Shown here: in pieces, positions 10,552-18,036 of the stretch | Position numbering within the stretch: position 1 is the first letter of the stretch | How the letters are laid out: every line of letters begins with the position of its first letter | Source of the DNA: Comamonas sp. KCTC 72670 | Lineage (GTDB): Bacteria > Myxococcota > Myxococcia > Myxococcales > Myxococcaceae | DNA: 64,000 nt | Direction of reading: 5' to 3' | Assembly (NCBI GenBank): GCA_014656495.1 | Contig: BNCN01000002.1 | Location: 763,102 to 827,101 of the forward strand | Notes under the pieces: model-generated | Told to the model about the DNA's origin: nothing | The model's database searches: none | What the model saw: only the letters and a program-made list of their open reading frames with translations | Translations under genes and position numbers: made by a program

Positions 10552-10583
10552 GGACGAGGTGCCGGTACGGAGGAAAGAAGAGG

Positions 10584-12560
10584 TCACAGACGCAGGCGGA
10601 GGTTCAGGCCCACTCGGAAAAGGCCCATGTCCTCGCGGGGCAGCTGCGCCACGGTCGGGTCGGGCTGGAAGCGGAACTCGCTGCCGCTCGCGCCGAAAGG
10701 GGCTTCCACGAAGCCCGCCACGGCCACGTTGTCCTTGCTGAAGCTGAGGTCGAGCCGGCCCAGGTACGACGCGTCACTCACGTTGCCGAGCGCCGTGAGG
10801 GACACGGTCGGCTCGTAGTTGCTGCGGGCGGTGACGGACAGCTGCGCCAGGCCATACATGCGCCCGAAGAACAGCGGGCGGTAGTCACCCGTGGTCTGCA
10901 GCCAGGTGAGCAGACCCCGGTCATCGGAGCCGAGCTGGTTGTAGAAGCCCTCCAGCCGGAGAACCGTGCGGTAGGTGTCGGCGACGCGGAGCTGCGCGGC
11001 GATGCCGCCGCTGGCCTGGACCTGGAAGCCCGTCCGCGGACGCACGACGAAGCCCTCTTCGCCGCGGGTCCAGAGCCGCAGGTCGGAGTCCTGCACCAGC
11101 GCCACCTCGGCGTTGAGGTCGAACACGCCCACGCCCAGCGAGTAGTCCAGGCCGTAGCGGGGCCGGCGCCGCTCCAGGAAGGCCGCGGTGGCGATGAGCT
11201 CGCTGGTCCCCAGCGCGACCTCCGCCCGGACCGCGCCGCCGTACCGGATTTGAGACAGGCCTTGCCCGGGCGTGTCCTCCAGCGTCGCGGTGCCCACCAC
11301 CCACAGGTTCGCCGCGAGCGACTCGAAGGGGATGTTGACCTTCACCATGTCCACGCCCGTGCGCAGGTCGAAGACGCCCAGCGGGTCGGGATTGGGCGCG
11401 CGCAAAAAGTCGGTGGGGTTCCAGATGCGCGAGCTGCCCCACTTCACGTGCTGCCGGCCCGCGGTGACGAACACCTGTTCGAACAAGCCGAAGTACAGCC
11501 ACAGCTTGTCGAGGTTCGTCTTGGGCGTGGAGAAGTTCGGGTCCAGCGGGTCGTAGATGAGCCGGCCCACGACGTAGGTGCGCAGGTTCTCCTGCGGCCG
11601 GAAGTCGAGGTAGACGTCGACGAGCGCCGGGAAGACGGGCTGCGCCACCGTGGCCGCGTCCGAGGCGCGCCGGGTCAGCAGCACGTCCGCGCGCTGGAAG
11701 TAGTAACCGCCCAGCGTGAGCACGTCCGGGCGCACCGTGCGGAAGGTCTCCGGCTGAGGCGTGTCCTGGGGCTCGTTGAGCGGCGGAGGGCCGGTCGTCG
11801 CCGTCCCGGAGGCAGGGCCCGCCTGCACGGTGTCCTCACCGGCGATGGTCGCCGGACGCAGCTCGGTGAACTGCGAGGTGTTCGTCTCCGGCTCGGAGAC
11901 CGTCTCCGCCGGTTGCGGCAGGGTGGGGGCGTCATCGACGGCCGCGATCTCCACCTGCGCCGGCGCGGGGCCGGTCACATCCACGCTGGCGCCGGACGCC
12001 GCCGTGAGGCCGTCCGAGGGCTCCGGCAAGGCCCCGGGCGTGGGCTCCTCCCAGACCTCGGGCGGCGCGATGTCCGCACTGCGTGCCTGGCGCCCGCGCC
12101 CGCGCGGCAGGTACGCAAGCGATTGCACGCCGCCGTCGCTGAAGAACACCGCGAGCCCCCGCGAGACGTAATGGAAGTAGGGCTCGTTGCGCGATGAAAC
12201 CTTCACCTCATAACAGGAGGCCTTGCGGGAACCCGAATGTGAGCATCCAGGTCCGAACATCCGCTCCACCTGGGCACGCGAGGGCACGGTGCCAGGAAAC
12301 ACATCGATGCGGCGCAGGCGTCTGGACTTCGGCTCCAGGTAGACGTGCGCGCGCCGCGTGCCCGAGAGCGCCTCCTCTCCCTCGTAGATGAGCACGTGCT
12401 CGCCAGGCGCGGTCTGCTCCCGGGTGGGCTCGCCGAAGAGGCTCCGGACCTGCTGCTCGGTGCTGGTGCCGGGCTGTGCCTTCTTCCATGGCTCCGCGAA
12501 GGCCAATCCTCCGGAGAGGATACTCAGGAGGGCCAGGAGACGGATGAGGGGGGCGGGCAT
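10584..12560 (-). CDS. Outer-membrane beta-barrel protein with N-terminal BamE/SmpA-like domain
   Basis: 658 residues with a Sec signal peptide (about 1-22, AFA cleavage). Residues about 30-150 carry two motifs of the SmpA/BamE type (for example GTSTEQQVRSLFGEP), usually a small outer-membrane assembly fold. A Pro/Glu/Thr-rich linker follows (about 160-265). The remainder is beta-rich with alternating aromatic residues and the segment GRQHVKWGSSRIWNPTDFL, as in DUF1302-type or alginate-export-type porins, and it ends in LNLRLRL. The likely role is an outer-membrane channel. It precedes the NRPS in the same direction, so export of the peptide product is possible but unproven. No strong Shine-Dalgarno was seen before the ATG; the start rests on the signal peptide. 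Confidence 0.75.
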   Translation of the reverse strand: MPAPLIRLLALLSILSGGLAFAEPWKKAQPGTSTEQQVRSLFGEPTREQTAPGEHVLIYEGEEALSGTRRAHVYLEPKSRRLRRIDVFPGTVPSRAQVERMFGPGCSHSGSRKASCYEVKVSSRNEPYFHYVSRGLAVFFSDGGVQSLAYLPRGRGRQARSADIAPPEVWEEPTPGALPEPSDGLTAASGASVDVTGPAPAQVEIAAVDDAPTLPQPAETVSEPETNTSQFTELRPATIAGEDTVQAGPASGTATTGPPPLNEPQDTPQPETFRTVRPDVLTLGGYYFQRADVLLTRRASDAATVAQPVFPALVDVYLDFRPQENLRTYVVGRLIYDPLDPNFSTPKTNLDKLWLYFGLFEQVFVTAGRQHVKWGSSRIWNPTDFLRAPNPDPLGVFDLRTGVDMVKVNIPFESLAANLWVVGTATLEDTPGQGLSQIRYGGAVRAEVALGTSELIATAAFLERRRPRYGLDYSLGVGVFDLNAEVALVQDSDLRLWTRGEEGFVVRPRTGFQVQASGGIAAQLRVADTYRTVLRLEGFYNQLGSDDRGLLTWLQTTGDYRPLFFGRMYGLAQLSVTARSNYEPTVSLTALGNVSDASYLGRLDLSFSKDNVAVAGFVEAPFGASGSEFRFQPDPTVAQLPREDMGLFRVGLNLRLRL

Positions 12561-12668
12561 GGAGGGTTGCCAGACTCTAGCGTACCCTCACGCAAGCGCG
12601 TCATCGGCGCCTCCGTGTTACCTGTCGAATGCCCTGGCTACACTGCCACTGCGCGTTGCATCGCGTTA

Positions 12669-12735
12669 TGCATGTTTCATGGACACATGACATGCGTCCC
12701 ATGGGTTGACATACGCCCCTGGGTTCTCCGAGCAT
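12669..12735 (+). promoter_or_regulatory. Candidate promoter and CATG-rich operator between divergent units
   Basis: A perfect TTGACA lies at 12706-12711, with only a weak -10 match (GAGCAT, 18 nt spacer). Just upstream, CATG occurs five times within about 35 nt, including the inverted pair GCATGT (12669) and ACATGC (12690). The block sits in the 201-nt gap between the barrel gene and the peptide gene, where divergent control would be expected. Confidence 0.3.
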
Positions 12736-12761
12736 CTGCGCGCTTCTCGAACGGAGGATTC

Positions 12762-12926
12762 ATGGCTTCGGAAGAAACGCTGTCGCGCGCTGCCGCGGTT
12801 GAGTCGTCGGTTGCCTCCACCTCGCAGGAGGCCGCGGCTCCCGCGGAGAAGCTCGATGAAATCGAGGAGATCGATTTCCTCCTGGAGGAAATCGAGAGCA
12901 AGATCGCCCCGCTCGCACTCGCGTGA
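12762..12926 (+). CDS. 54-residue acidic peptide, possible modified-peptide precursor
   Basis: A real gene judging by a strong GGAGG at 12753-12757 before its ATG and an end 2 nt before the oxygenase gene. Residues 1-28 are Ala/Ser/Glu-rich and low in complexity. Residues 29-48 form an acidic amphipathic helix (KLDEIEEIDFLLEEIESKI), followed by the short hydrophobic tail APLALA. There is no signal peptide, Cys, Gly-Gly or transmembrane segment. I recognise no family. A carrier or precursor peptide for the adjoining Rieske oxygenase, or a small subunit that binds it, would both fit. The absence of Cys and the scarcity of Ser/Thr in the C-terminal part argue against a lanthipeptide or azole peptide. 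Confidence 0.75.
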   Translation: MASEETLSRAAAVESSVASTSQEAAAPAEKLDEIEEIDFLLEEIESKIAPLALA

Positions 12927-12928
12927 GC

Positions 12929-13936
12929 ATGGACCGCGACGTTCGTCCGTACCACGAGGCCTTCGCGCCCTTCTGGCACCCCGTCGCCTTCTCCAGTGAG
13001 CTCCGGGAGCGTCCGCTTCCGGCACGGCTCCTGGAGACGGACCTGGTCATCTGGCGCACGGAGGCCGGGGTCGCCGCGACTCAGCGCTACTGTGCTCACC
13101 GTGGCGCGGACCTCTGCGGCGGAAAGCCCGTGGCGGACGGGCTCCAGTGCGCGTTCCATGGCTGGACGTACGGGCGGGATGGACGCTGCGTCCGGGTCCC
13201 CTCGCAGCCCGCCGCCCCCATTCCAGACAAAGCCCGGCTTGCCTCGTATCGATGTATCGAGCGCTACGGCCTTGTCTGGGTATGTCTCGCCTCCGAGCCC
13301 GCCGCGCCCCTCCCTGAGTGGCCGGAGCTGGAGGATGGCAGTCAGGCCGTCGTGCCGCTGCCGCTGCTGGATTGGGATGTGTCCGCCGGGCGCATGCTGG
13401 AAATCGTCCTGGATGTCGCCCACCTGTCGTGGGTGCATGACGGCACCTTCGGCAACCCCGCGCAGACGGAGGTGCCGGACTACGCCGTCGAGCCGCTGTC
13501 CGGGGGCCTGCGCGCGCAGATTCGTTATCCCGCCTTGTCGCCGAGCATCGACGGCGTGCCGCCCCGGGTGGACCGCACGTCGTTGACCTATGAGGTGACC
13601 TTCCCGTTCACGGCGCGGCTGCACTTCAAGCCGACGCTGTTCTACACCCACGCCGTCTACGCGGTGGCCTCGCCCGTGTCGGAAGTGAAGATGCGGTGTT
13701 TCTACTTCGCGTCGTATCACCCGAAGATTCGCAACTTCGCTGACATGTTCGTGAAGTCGGAGCTCGCCATCCTGGAGCAGGACCGTCGCGTCGCGGAGGC
13801 GCAGTCTCCCAAGGCGCACCCGCTGGACTTCGCGGGAGAGGTCCATGTGAAGGCGGACCGCCTGCCCATTGAATACCGCCGCGCCGTGGCCGCCCTCCGC
13901 CGGGGGCAGCCGTTGGCCGGACCTGTCATGGAGTGA
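12929..13936 (+). CDS. Rieske non-heme iron oxygenase, alpha-subunit type
   Basis: 335 residues. The Rieske [2Fe-2S] site is C55-x-H57-x16-C74-x2-H77 (CAHRGA ... CAFHGW). The catalytic mononuclear iron site is D162-xx-H165-x4-H170, followed by an EQDRRVAEAQ segment like that of the pheophorbide a oxygenase/vanillate demethylase branch. Such enzymes hydroxylate, demethylate or cyclise substrates with O2 and electrons from a partner reductase; no ferredoxin or flavin reductase gene is next to it. A GTG at 12923 overlaps the stop of the peptide gene (GTGA) and could be the true start, giving two more residues and translational coupling. The cytochrome c gene follows 10 nt downstream. The substrate is unknown. 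Confidence 0.9.
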   Translation: MDRDVRPYHEAFAPFWHPVAFSSELRERPLPARLLETDLVIWRTEAGVAATQRYCAHRGADLCGGKPVADGLQCAFHGWTYGRDGRCVRVPSQPAAPIPDKARLASYRCIERYGLVWVCLASEPAAPLPEWPELEDGSQAVVPLPLLDWDVSAGRMLEIVLDVAHLSWVHDGTFGNPAQTEVPDYAVEPLSGGLRAQIRYPALSPSIDGVPPRVDRTSLTYEVTFPFTARLHFKPTLFYTHAVYAVASPVSEVKMRCFYFASYHPKIRNFADMFVKSELAILEQDRRVAEAQSPKAHPLDFAGEVHVKADRLPIEYRRAVAALRRGQPLAGPVME

Positions 13937-13946
13937 GGGACGCCGC

Positions 13947-14909
13947 ATGCACCCAGGGGGATGGAAGGTCCGCGTCGCGGCCGGGGCACTGATGCTGGCG
14001 GGCGTCGCCTGTCCCAAGTGTGAGACGGACCCGAAGCGCGAGCCCGCCGCGCCGCCGTCCGAGGCGAAGGCGCCCGAGGTGGACGCCCACGCGGCGAGGC
14101 TGGAGCGCGGGCGCTATCTGGTGGAGGCGGTGCTGGCGTGTGGGGCCTGCCACTCGGAGCGGAACACCGCCCAATATGGAGGCCCCGTCCAGGGCGCGCC
14201 GCTGGCGGGGGCCTGTCAGGGGCCCGAGTGGGGCTTCCCGGGCCGCGTCTGCGCGCCCAACATCACCTCGGATCCGGAGCACGGCATCGGCCGTTGGACG
14301 GACGAGGAGCTGCTGCGCGCCTTGCGCGAAGGGAAGGGGCGGGACGGCCGGACGCTGTTCCCGTCGATGCCCTACCTCGTGTGGCGCTCGCTCTCCGACG
14401 ACGACGCGCGCGCCGTGGTCGCCTATCTGCGTCAGGTGCCCGCCGTCCCTCGCGCCACGCCGCGCACGGAGATTCCCGAGGCGGTGTACGCCGACATCCA
14501 GGAACTGGCCCAGCCGCTCGAGGGCCCGGTTCCGGCCCCGGAAGCGAACGCCCGGGGGGCGTACCTGGCCACCATCGGCCAGTGTGCCCTCTGCCACGGG
14601 GGAATGGGGCCGGACGCCCAGCCCTACGCGGGGGGCGTCCCCGTGCCCACGCCGTACGGTCCGGAGACGGTGCCGGGGCTGCTGCCGCACGGCGACGTGC
14701 TGCGCGGGCTGGGAGAGGACGCCTTCGTGGCGCGCTTCACGGCCTGGAAGGACGTGGCCCCCGCCCCCAGCCGCGAGGGCCAGGTCAACAAGCTCGTGAT
14801 GCCCTGGGCGTTCTTCGCCCGGATGCACGACGAGGACCTGCGGGCCGTGTACCGCCACCTCCAGACCGTGCCGGCCCCGCCCGGAACGGCGGCTCAGCCG
14901 GGAGAATGA
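13947..14909 (+). CDS. Dihaem cytochrome c, exported
   Basis: 320 residues with a hydrophobic N-terminal export signal ending in AGVAC, an imperfect lipobox. Two haem-binding motifs are present: CGACH at 65-69 and CALCH at 213-217. Each lies in a class I cytochrome c-like half containing MP(Y/W) segments (MPYLVW, MPWAFF) that could supply the axial methionine. Similar proteins act as electron carriers or as the cytochrome subunit of alcohol/aldehyde dehydrogenases. It lies 10 nt after the oxygenase gene and is therefore almost surely co-transcribed. A periplasmic carrier cannot directly feed a cytoplasmic Rieske enzyme, so the link may be metabolic. Confidence 0.85.
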   Translation: MHPGGWKVRVAAGALMLAGVACPKCETDPKREPAAPPSEAKAPEVDAHAARLERGRYLVEAVLACGACHSERNTAQYGGPVQGAPLAGACQGPEWGFPGRVCAPNITSDPEHGIGRWTDEELLRALREGKGRDGRTLFPSMPYLVWRSLSDDDARAVVAYLRQVPAVPRATPRTEIPEAVYADIQELAQPLEGPVPAPEANARGAYLATIGQCALCHGGMGPDAQPYAGGVPVPTPYGPETVPGLLPHGDVLRGLGEDAFVARFTAWKDVAPAPSREGQVNKLVMPWAFFARMHDEDLRAVYRHLQTVPAPPGTAAQPGE

Positions 14910-14945
14910 CGCCGCCGGTTGTTGGCGTCTCTCCAGGTTGAGCGA

Positions 14946-15004
14946 TAAGATTCTCAGATTCTTACCTGCCTGATGCCCTCCCCGACCCCCAGGGGGGCCC
15001 TGGG
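14946..15004 (+). promoter_or_regulatory. AT-rich imperfect palindrome followed by GC hairpin before multihaem gene
   Basis: TAAGATTCTCAGATTCTTA (14946-14964) is a near-perfect 19-nt dyad in an AT-rich patch. It is followed by the perfect hairpin CCCAGGG-ggg-CCCTGGG (14988-15004), which ends 11 nt before the next ATG. The dyad could be an operator or internal promoter element; the hairpin could limit translation or end some transcripts. Confidence 0.4.
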
Positions 15005-15015
15005 CCCGAGTCCTC

Positions 15016-16917
15016 ATGATCCGCCCCTTCAAGACCCTGGTCCTGGCACTCCCCGTGCTGGTCCTCTCCTCGGGATGCAACCTCTTCGACATTTCCGACG
15101 CGGAGGGGACGCGCGGCCGCGGCGCGACGGCGTTCGACCCGTATGCGAGCTCCGCCTCCGGCGCCATCTCGCTGTCGCTGATGGCGTTCAAGGGCTGCGC
15201 AATCCTCCCCAGCGGTGAACCGGTGACCAAGGGCGGGCTCGACCTGCCTCAGTACCCGGACGAGTGCCTCTTCCTCAATGACGGCTTCCCGCTGCCCGCG
15301 GCGACGCGGCCTCCGACGGCGCGGCTGACGGTGAGCCCGGGCCAGCTGTACTTCCTGCGCGAGTTCTCCGTCATGGACACCGTGCAGAACGTCCACACGG
15401 ACTTCAACGACCGCCGCACGCCCGCCGCCTGGGCCCGCCTGCAGTCGGACTTCAAGGACCTGGACTGGTCCGGGCTGACGACGGGCGTGGATGACTGGGT
15501 CCTGCTGGAGCCCGGCGTGTTGCAGCGCGAGACGCTCTACGAGAACGCCGCGTGGATGATTTCGAACGACGACACGTTCCTGCTGGAGGTGCTCGACGCC
15601 GACGGCAACGTGCGCGCCTCGGAGACCTACCTGCGCACCGACTTCCTGTCGGAGAGCAGCGCGGCGGGCCGCACCCGGGTCAGCTTCAGCGTCTCGGGGC
15701 TCGCGCCGCCGCTCTTCCCGGGTGACCCGGTGCCCAGGGTCGGCGTCACGCGCGAGTCCATCGACTACGTCACGTCGGTGAAGGTGTCCTTCGCCAACTC
15801 GACCAATCCCTTCAAGTCCTTCGCGATGCCGCAGTTGACGGGGGAGGGCGTCATCCGCGTCACCTGGAGCCTGCTGCCCGGCAAGCCCTTCCACTTCCCC
15901 ATCACCTTCCTCCCCGACTCCGAGCGGCCCGCCACCTGCTTCGAGGTGGGGCCGGACGGCCTCCCCACCGACGTGCCGACGACGTGCGGCTTCGGTCTCA
16001 ACCAGACGCTGAAGCTGGCGCGTCCGCAGAACGGCCGCTTCCACCTGCCGGGTGAGAACATCGACTTCGTCGTGTCCCTGCAGGATGGCGACGGCCACGC
16101 GCTGCATCCGCGCGACTCGATGCCGTCCTTCCGGGAGTTCATGGCCGAGGACTCCAACGGCCTGTCGTACTTCAACAGCTACATGCTGGTGAACTGGCTG
16201 GACGGCAGCGCCACCGAGTCCGGCTACAAGGTGGTGGGCCCGCTGCAGGACCTCACCGTGGTGAATGGCTCGTACACGGCGCCGTACTTCTCCTTCCCGA
16301 ACGCCTCTGAGCCCGCGTACTACGTCCACCCCGCGGCGGCCTTCCGCCCGGGCGGCCACGAGCACCGGCCCACGACGCGCTACAGCGTGCCGCTGCCTTC
16401 GGACGCGAAGCCGGGCACCTACGCCATCCTCCTCAAGGGACACCGCAACTACCTGGGCGAGCGGCTCAACCGCCTGGACCCCTTCTTCTTCCAGGTCGGG
16501 CAGGAGACGCCCACCACGTATCCCGGCCGCATCGGCAACTGCCAGGTGTGTCACAACGGGGCGAACTCGCTGAGCAACGTGCACCACGGCGTCTCGGTGG
16601 ACCATGTGGAGACGTGCAAGGTCTGCCACTTCGACGACACCGTGGGGCACTCGTCGGACTTCATGCACCGCATCCACATCAACTCGCGCAAGTACGCCCA
16701 GAACAAGGGTGACTGCACGGTGTGCCACCTGACGCGCGAGAGCGCCCTGCGGCCCAGCCTCATCGCCTGCGCGGGCTGCCACCCGGGCACGCACGGCAAC
16801 GAGTTCAAGTACCTCGAGTTCCAGAACCTCACGTCCCCGCCGAACATCTACGGGAACTGCGCCAACGCCTGCCACCTGGCGACGCCGCCGACCGAGCATG
16901 TGCTGCCCCCCCGGTGA
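15016..16917 (+). CDS. Multihaem cytochrome c lipoprotein, OmcA/MtrC-like
   Basis: 633 residues with a lipoprotein signal (LSSGC, Cys21). About 500 residues of beta-rich sequence without haem motifs come first. The C-terminal 120 residues then carry four CxxCH motifs (CQVCH, CKVCH, CTVCH, CAGCH) and one CxxxCH (CANACH), with extra histidines as likely distal ligands. The pattern of GNCQVCHNG and ETCKVCHFDD resembles decahaem surface cytochromes, but with fewer haems. It is probably anchored in the outer membrane for electron transfer. A 106-nt gap with regulatory-looking structure separates it from the dihaem cytochrome gene. The next gene starts 5 nt after its end. Confidence 0.85.
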   Translation: MIRPFKTLVLALPVLVLSSGCNLFDISDAEGTRGRGATAFDPYASSASGAISLSLMAFKGCAILPSGEPVTKGGLDLPQYPDECLFLNDGFPLPAATRPPTARLTVSPGQLYFLREFSVMDTVQNVHTDFNDRRTPAAWARLQSDFKDLDWSGLTTGVDDWVLLEPGVLQRETLYENAAWMISNDDTFLLEVLDADGNVRASETYLRTDFLSESSAAGRTRVSFSVSGLAPPLFPGDPVPRVGVTRESIDYVTSVKVSFANSTNPFKSFAMPQLTGEGVIRVTWSLLPGKPFHFPITFLPDSERPATCFEVGPDGLPTDVPTTCGFGLNQTLKLARPQNGRFHLPGENIDFVVSLQDGDGHALHPRDSMPSFREFMAEDSNGLSYFNSYMLVNWLDGSATESGYKVVGPLQDLTVVNGSYTAPYFSFPNASEPAYYVHPAAAFRPGGHEHRPTTRYSVPLPSDAKPGTYAILLKGHRNYLGERLNRLDPFFFQVGQETPTTYPGRIGNCQVCHNGANSLSNVHHGVSVDHVETCKVCHFDDTVGHSSDFMHRIHINSRKYAQNKGDCTVCHLTRESALRPSLIACAGCHPGTHGNEFKYLEFQNLTSPPNIYGNCANACHLATPPTEHVLPPR

Positions 16918-16922
16918 ACCCC

Positions 16923-18029
16923 ATGCGTGACTTCGTGAAGGCCCGTTCTCTCGCCGCCGGATTCCTGCTCGCGTCCGCCCTGGGCGGCTGCGCCAGCGAC
17001 GCGCCACCTCCCGTGGACACGGGGGTGGGCGCGCCCATCGCGGACCTGCCCGAGGGGCAGGGCACCGTGTCCGGGTTGCTCTATGACCCGGAGGCGTTCT
17101 TCATCCACATGCTCACCTTCCCGACCGAGCCGGGACAGGAGGACATGGCGCCGCCGCCCGCCCTGTTCGATGGCACGCCGTATCTCGTGTTCTCCGCCAT
17201 CCCGGGCGCGCAGGTGCGCCTGAGCTCGCCCGGACTGCCCGACGTCTCCAGCGGCCCCTCCGCGTTCACCGGCCACTGGCAGGTGAATGGGGTGACCCTG
17301 AGTGACGGCCTGCCGTACATCGCGGAGGCCATCCCCCCCGCGGAGGGCGTGACGCTCATCCCCGGCGCGCCCTTCCCCCTGCCGCCCACGGACTACTTCC
17401 CCACGCGGACCCTGCGTCCCATCCAGGTGAACGTCTCGGAGTGCAGCTCCCAGACGGCGCTGATGGTGGGCAACACGGGCGGGCTGGACGCGGTGGCCCA
17501 GTACCTGACGATGGAGGGCACCGAGACGACGGTCGCGGACCTGCTCGACCCGGCGAAGACGGGCGGCGTGGTGCTCTTCTGGGTGCACGCGCCCAGCTTC
17601 TATTACGACTTCTTCCTCATCCCGCAGGACAGCGTGGCGGCGGAGTCGAGCGCCGGCCAGGTGATTCCGCTGATGTGGGCGCCGCCGGAGGGCTTCCCGG
17701 GGCAGTCGCCCATGGGCTTCTTCGCGATGCCGGGGCCGGTGAGCTTCCTGGGGTACTTCGCGCTCGTGCTCCCGCCGGGGCAGACGGAGCCCGTGACGGT
17801 GAGCTTCACGGACATCTACGAGCCGGAAGAGGGCGAGGAGCCAGGTCCCTTCGGCCCTCGGCCGCTGCCGATTCCGCCGGCCGTCGTGGCGCCGCATCCG
17901 GGCGTGTCCGTGCAGCGCGTCTTCGCGTTCCCCAACATGGCGCCGCCTCCGCGGGACCCGCTCGAGGACCCGGGGTATCCGCCCATGGACGAGCGCTGGC
18001 GCTGCGAGCCGCCGTTCCCCCAGGAGTAG
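16923..18029 (+). CDS. Hypothetical lipoprotein following the multihaem cytochrome
   Basis: 368 residues with a clear lipobox (ALGGC, Cys23) and a Pro-rich mature sequence. Residues about 45-130 (GTVSGLLYDPEAF ... IPGAQVRLSSPG) look like a carboxypeptidase-regulatory or Ig-like beta domain. No catalytic motif was recognised. It is tightly linked to the cytochrome gene (5-nt spacing), so a surface partner or scaffold for the cytochrome is the likeliest role. The C-terminus ends in a Pro- and Trp-containing tail with one Cys. Confidence 0.8.
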   Translation: MRDFVKARSLAAGFLLASALGGCASDAPPPVDTGVGAPIADLPEGQGTVSGLLYDPEAFFIHMLTFPTEPGQEDMAPPPALFDGTPYLVFSAIPGAQVRLSSPGLPDVSSGPSAFTGHWQVNGVTLSDGLPYIAEAIPPAEGVTLIPGAPFPLPPTDYFPTRTLRPIQVNVSECSSQTALMVGNTGGLDAVAQYLTMEGTETTVADLLDPAKTGGVVLFWVHAPSFYYDFFLIPQDSVAAESSAGQVIPLMWAPPEGFPGQSPMGFFAMPGPVSFLGYFALVLPPGQTEPVTVSFTDIYEPEEGEEPGPFGPRPLPIPPAVVAPHPGVSVQRVFAFPNMAPPPRDPLEDPGYPPMDERWRCEPPFPQE

Positions 18030-18036
18030 CGTCGGC

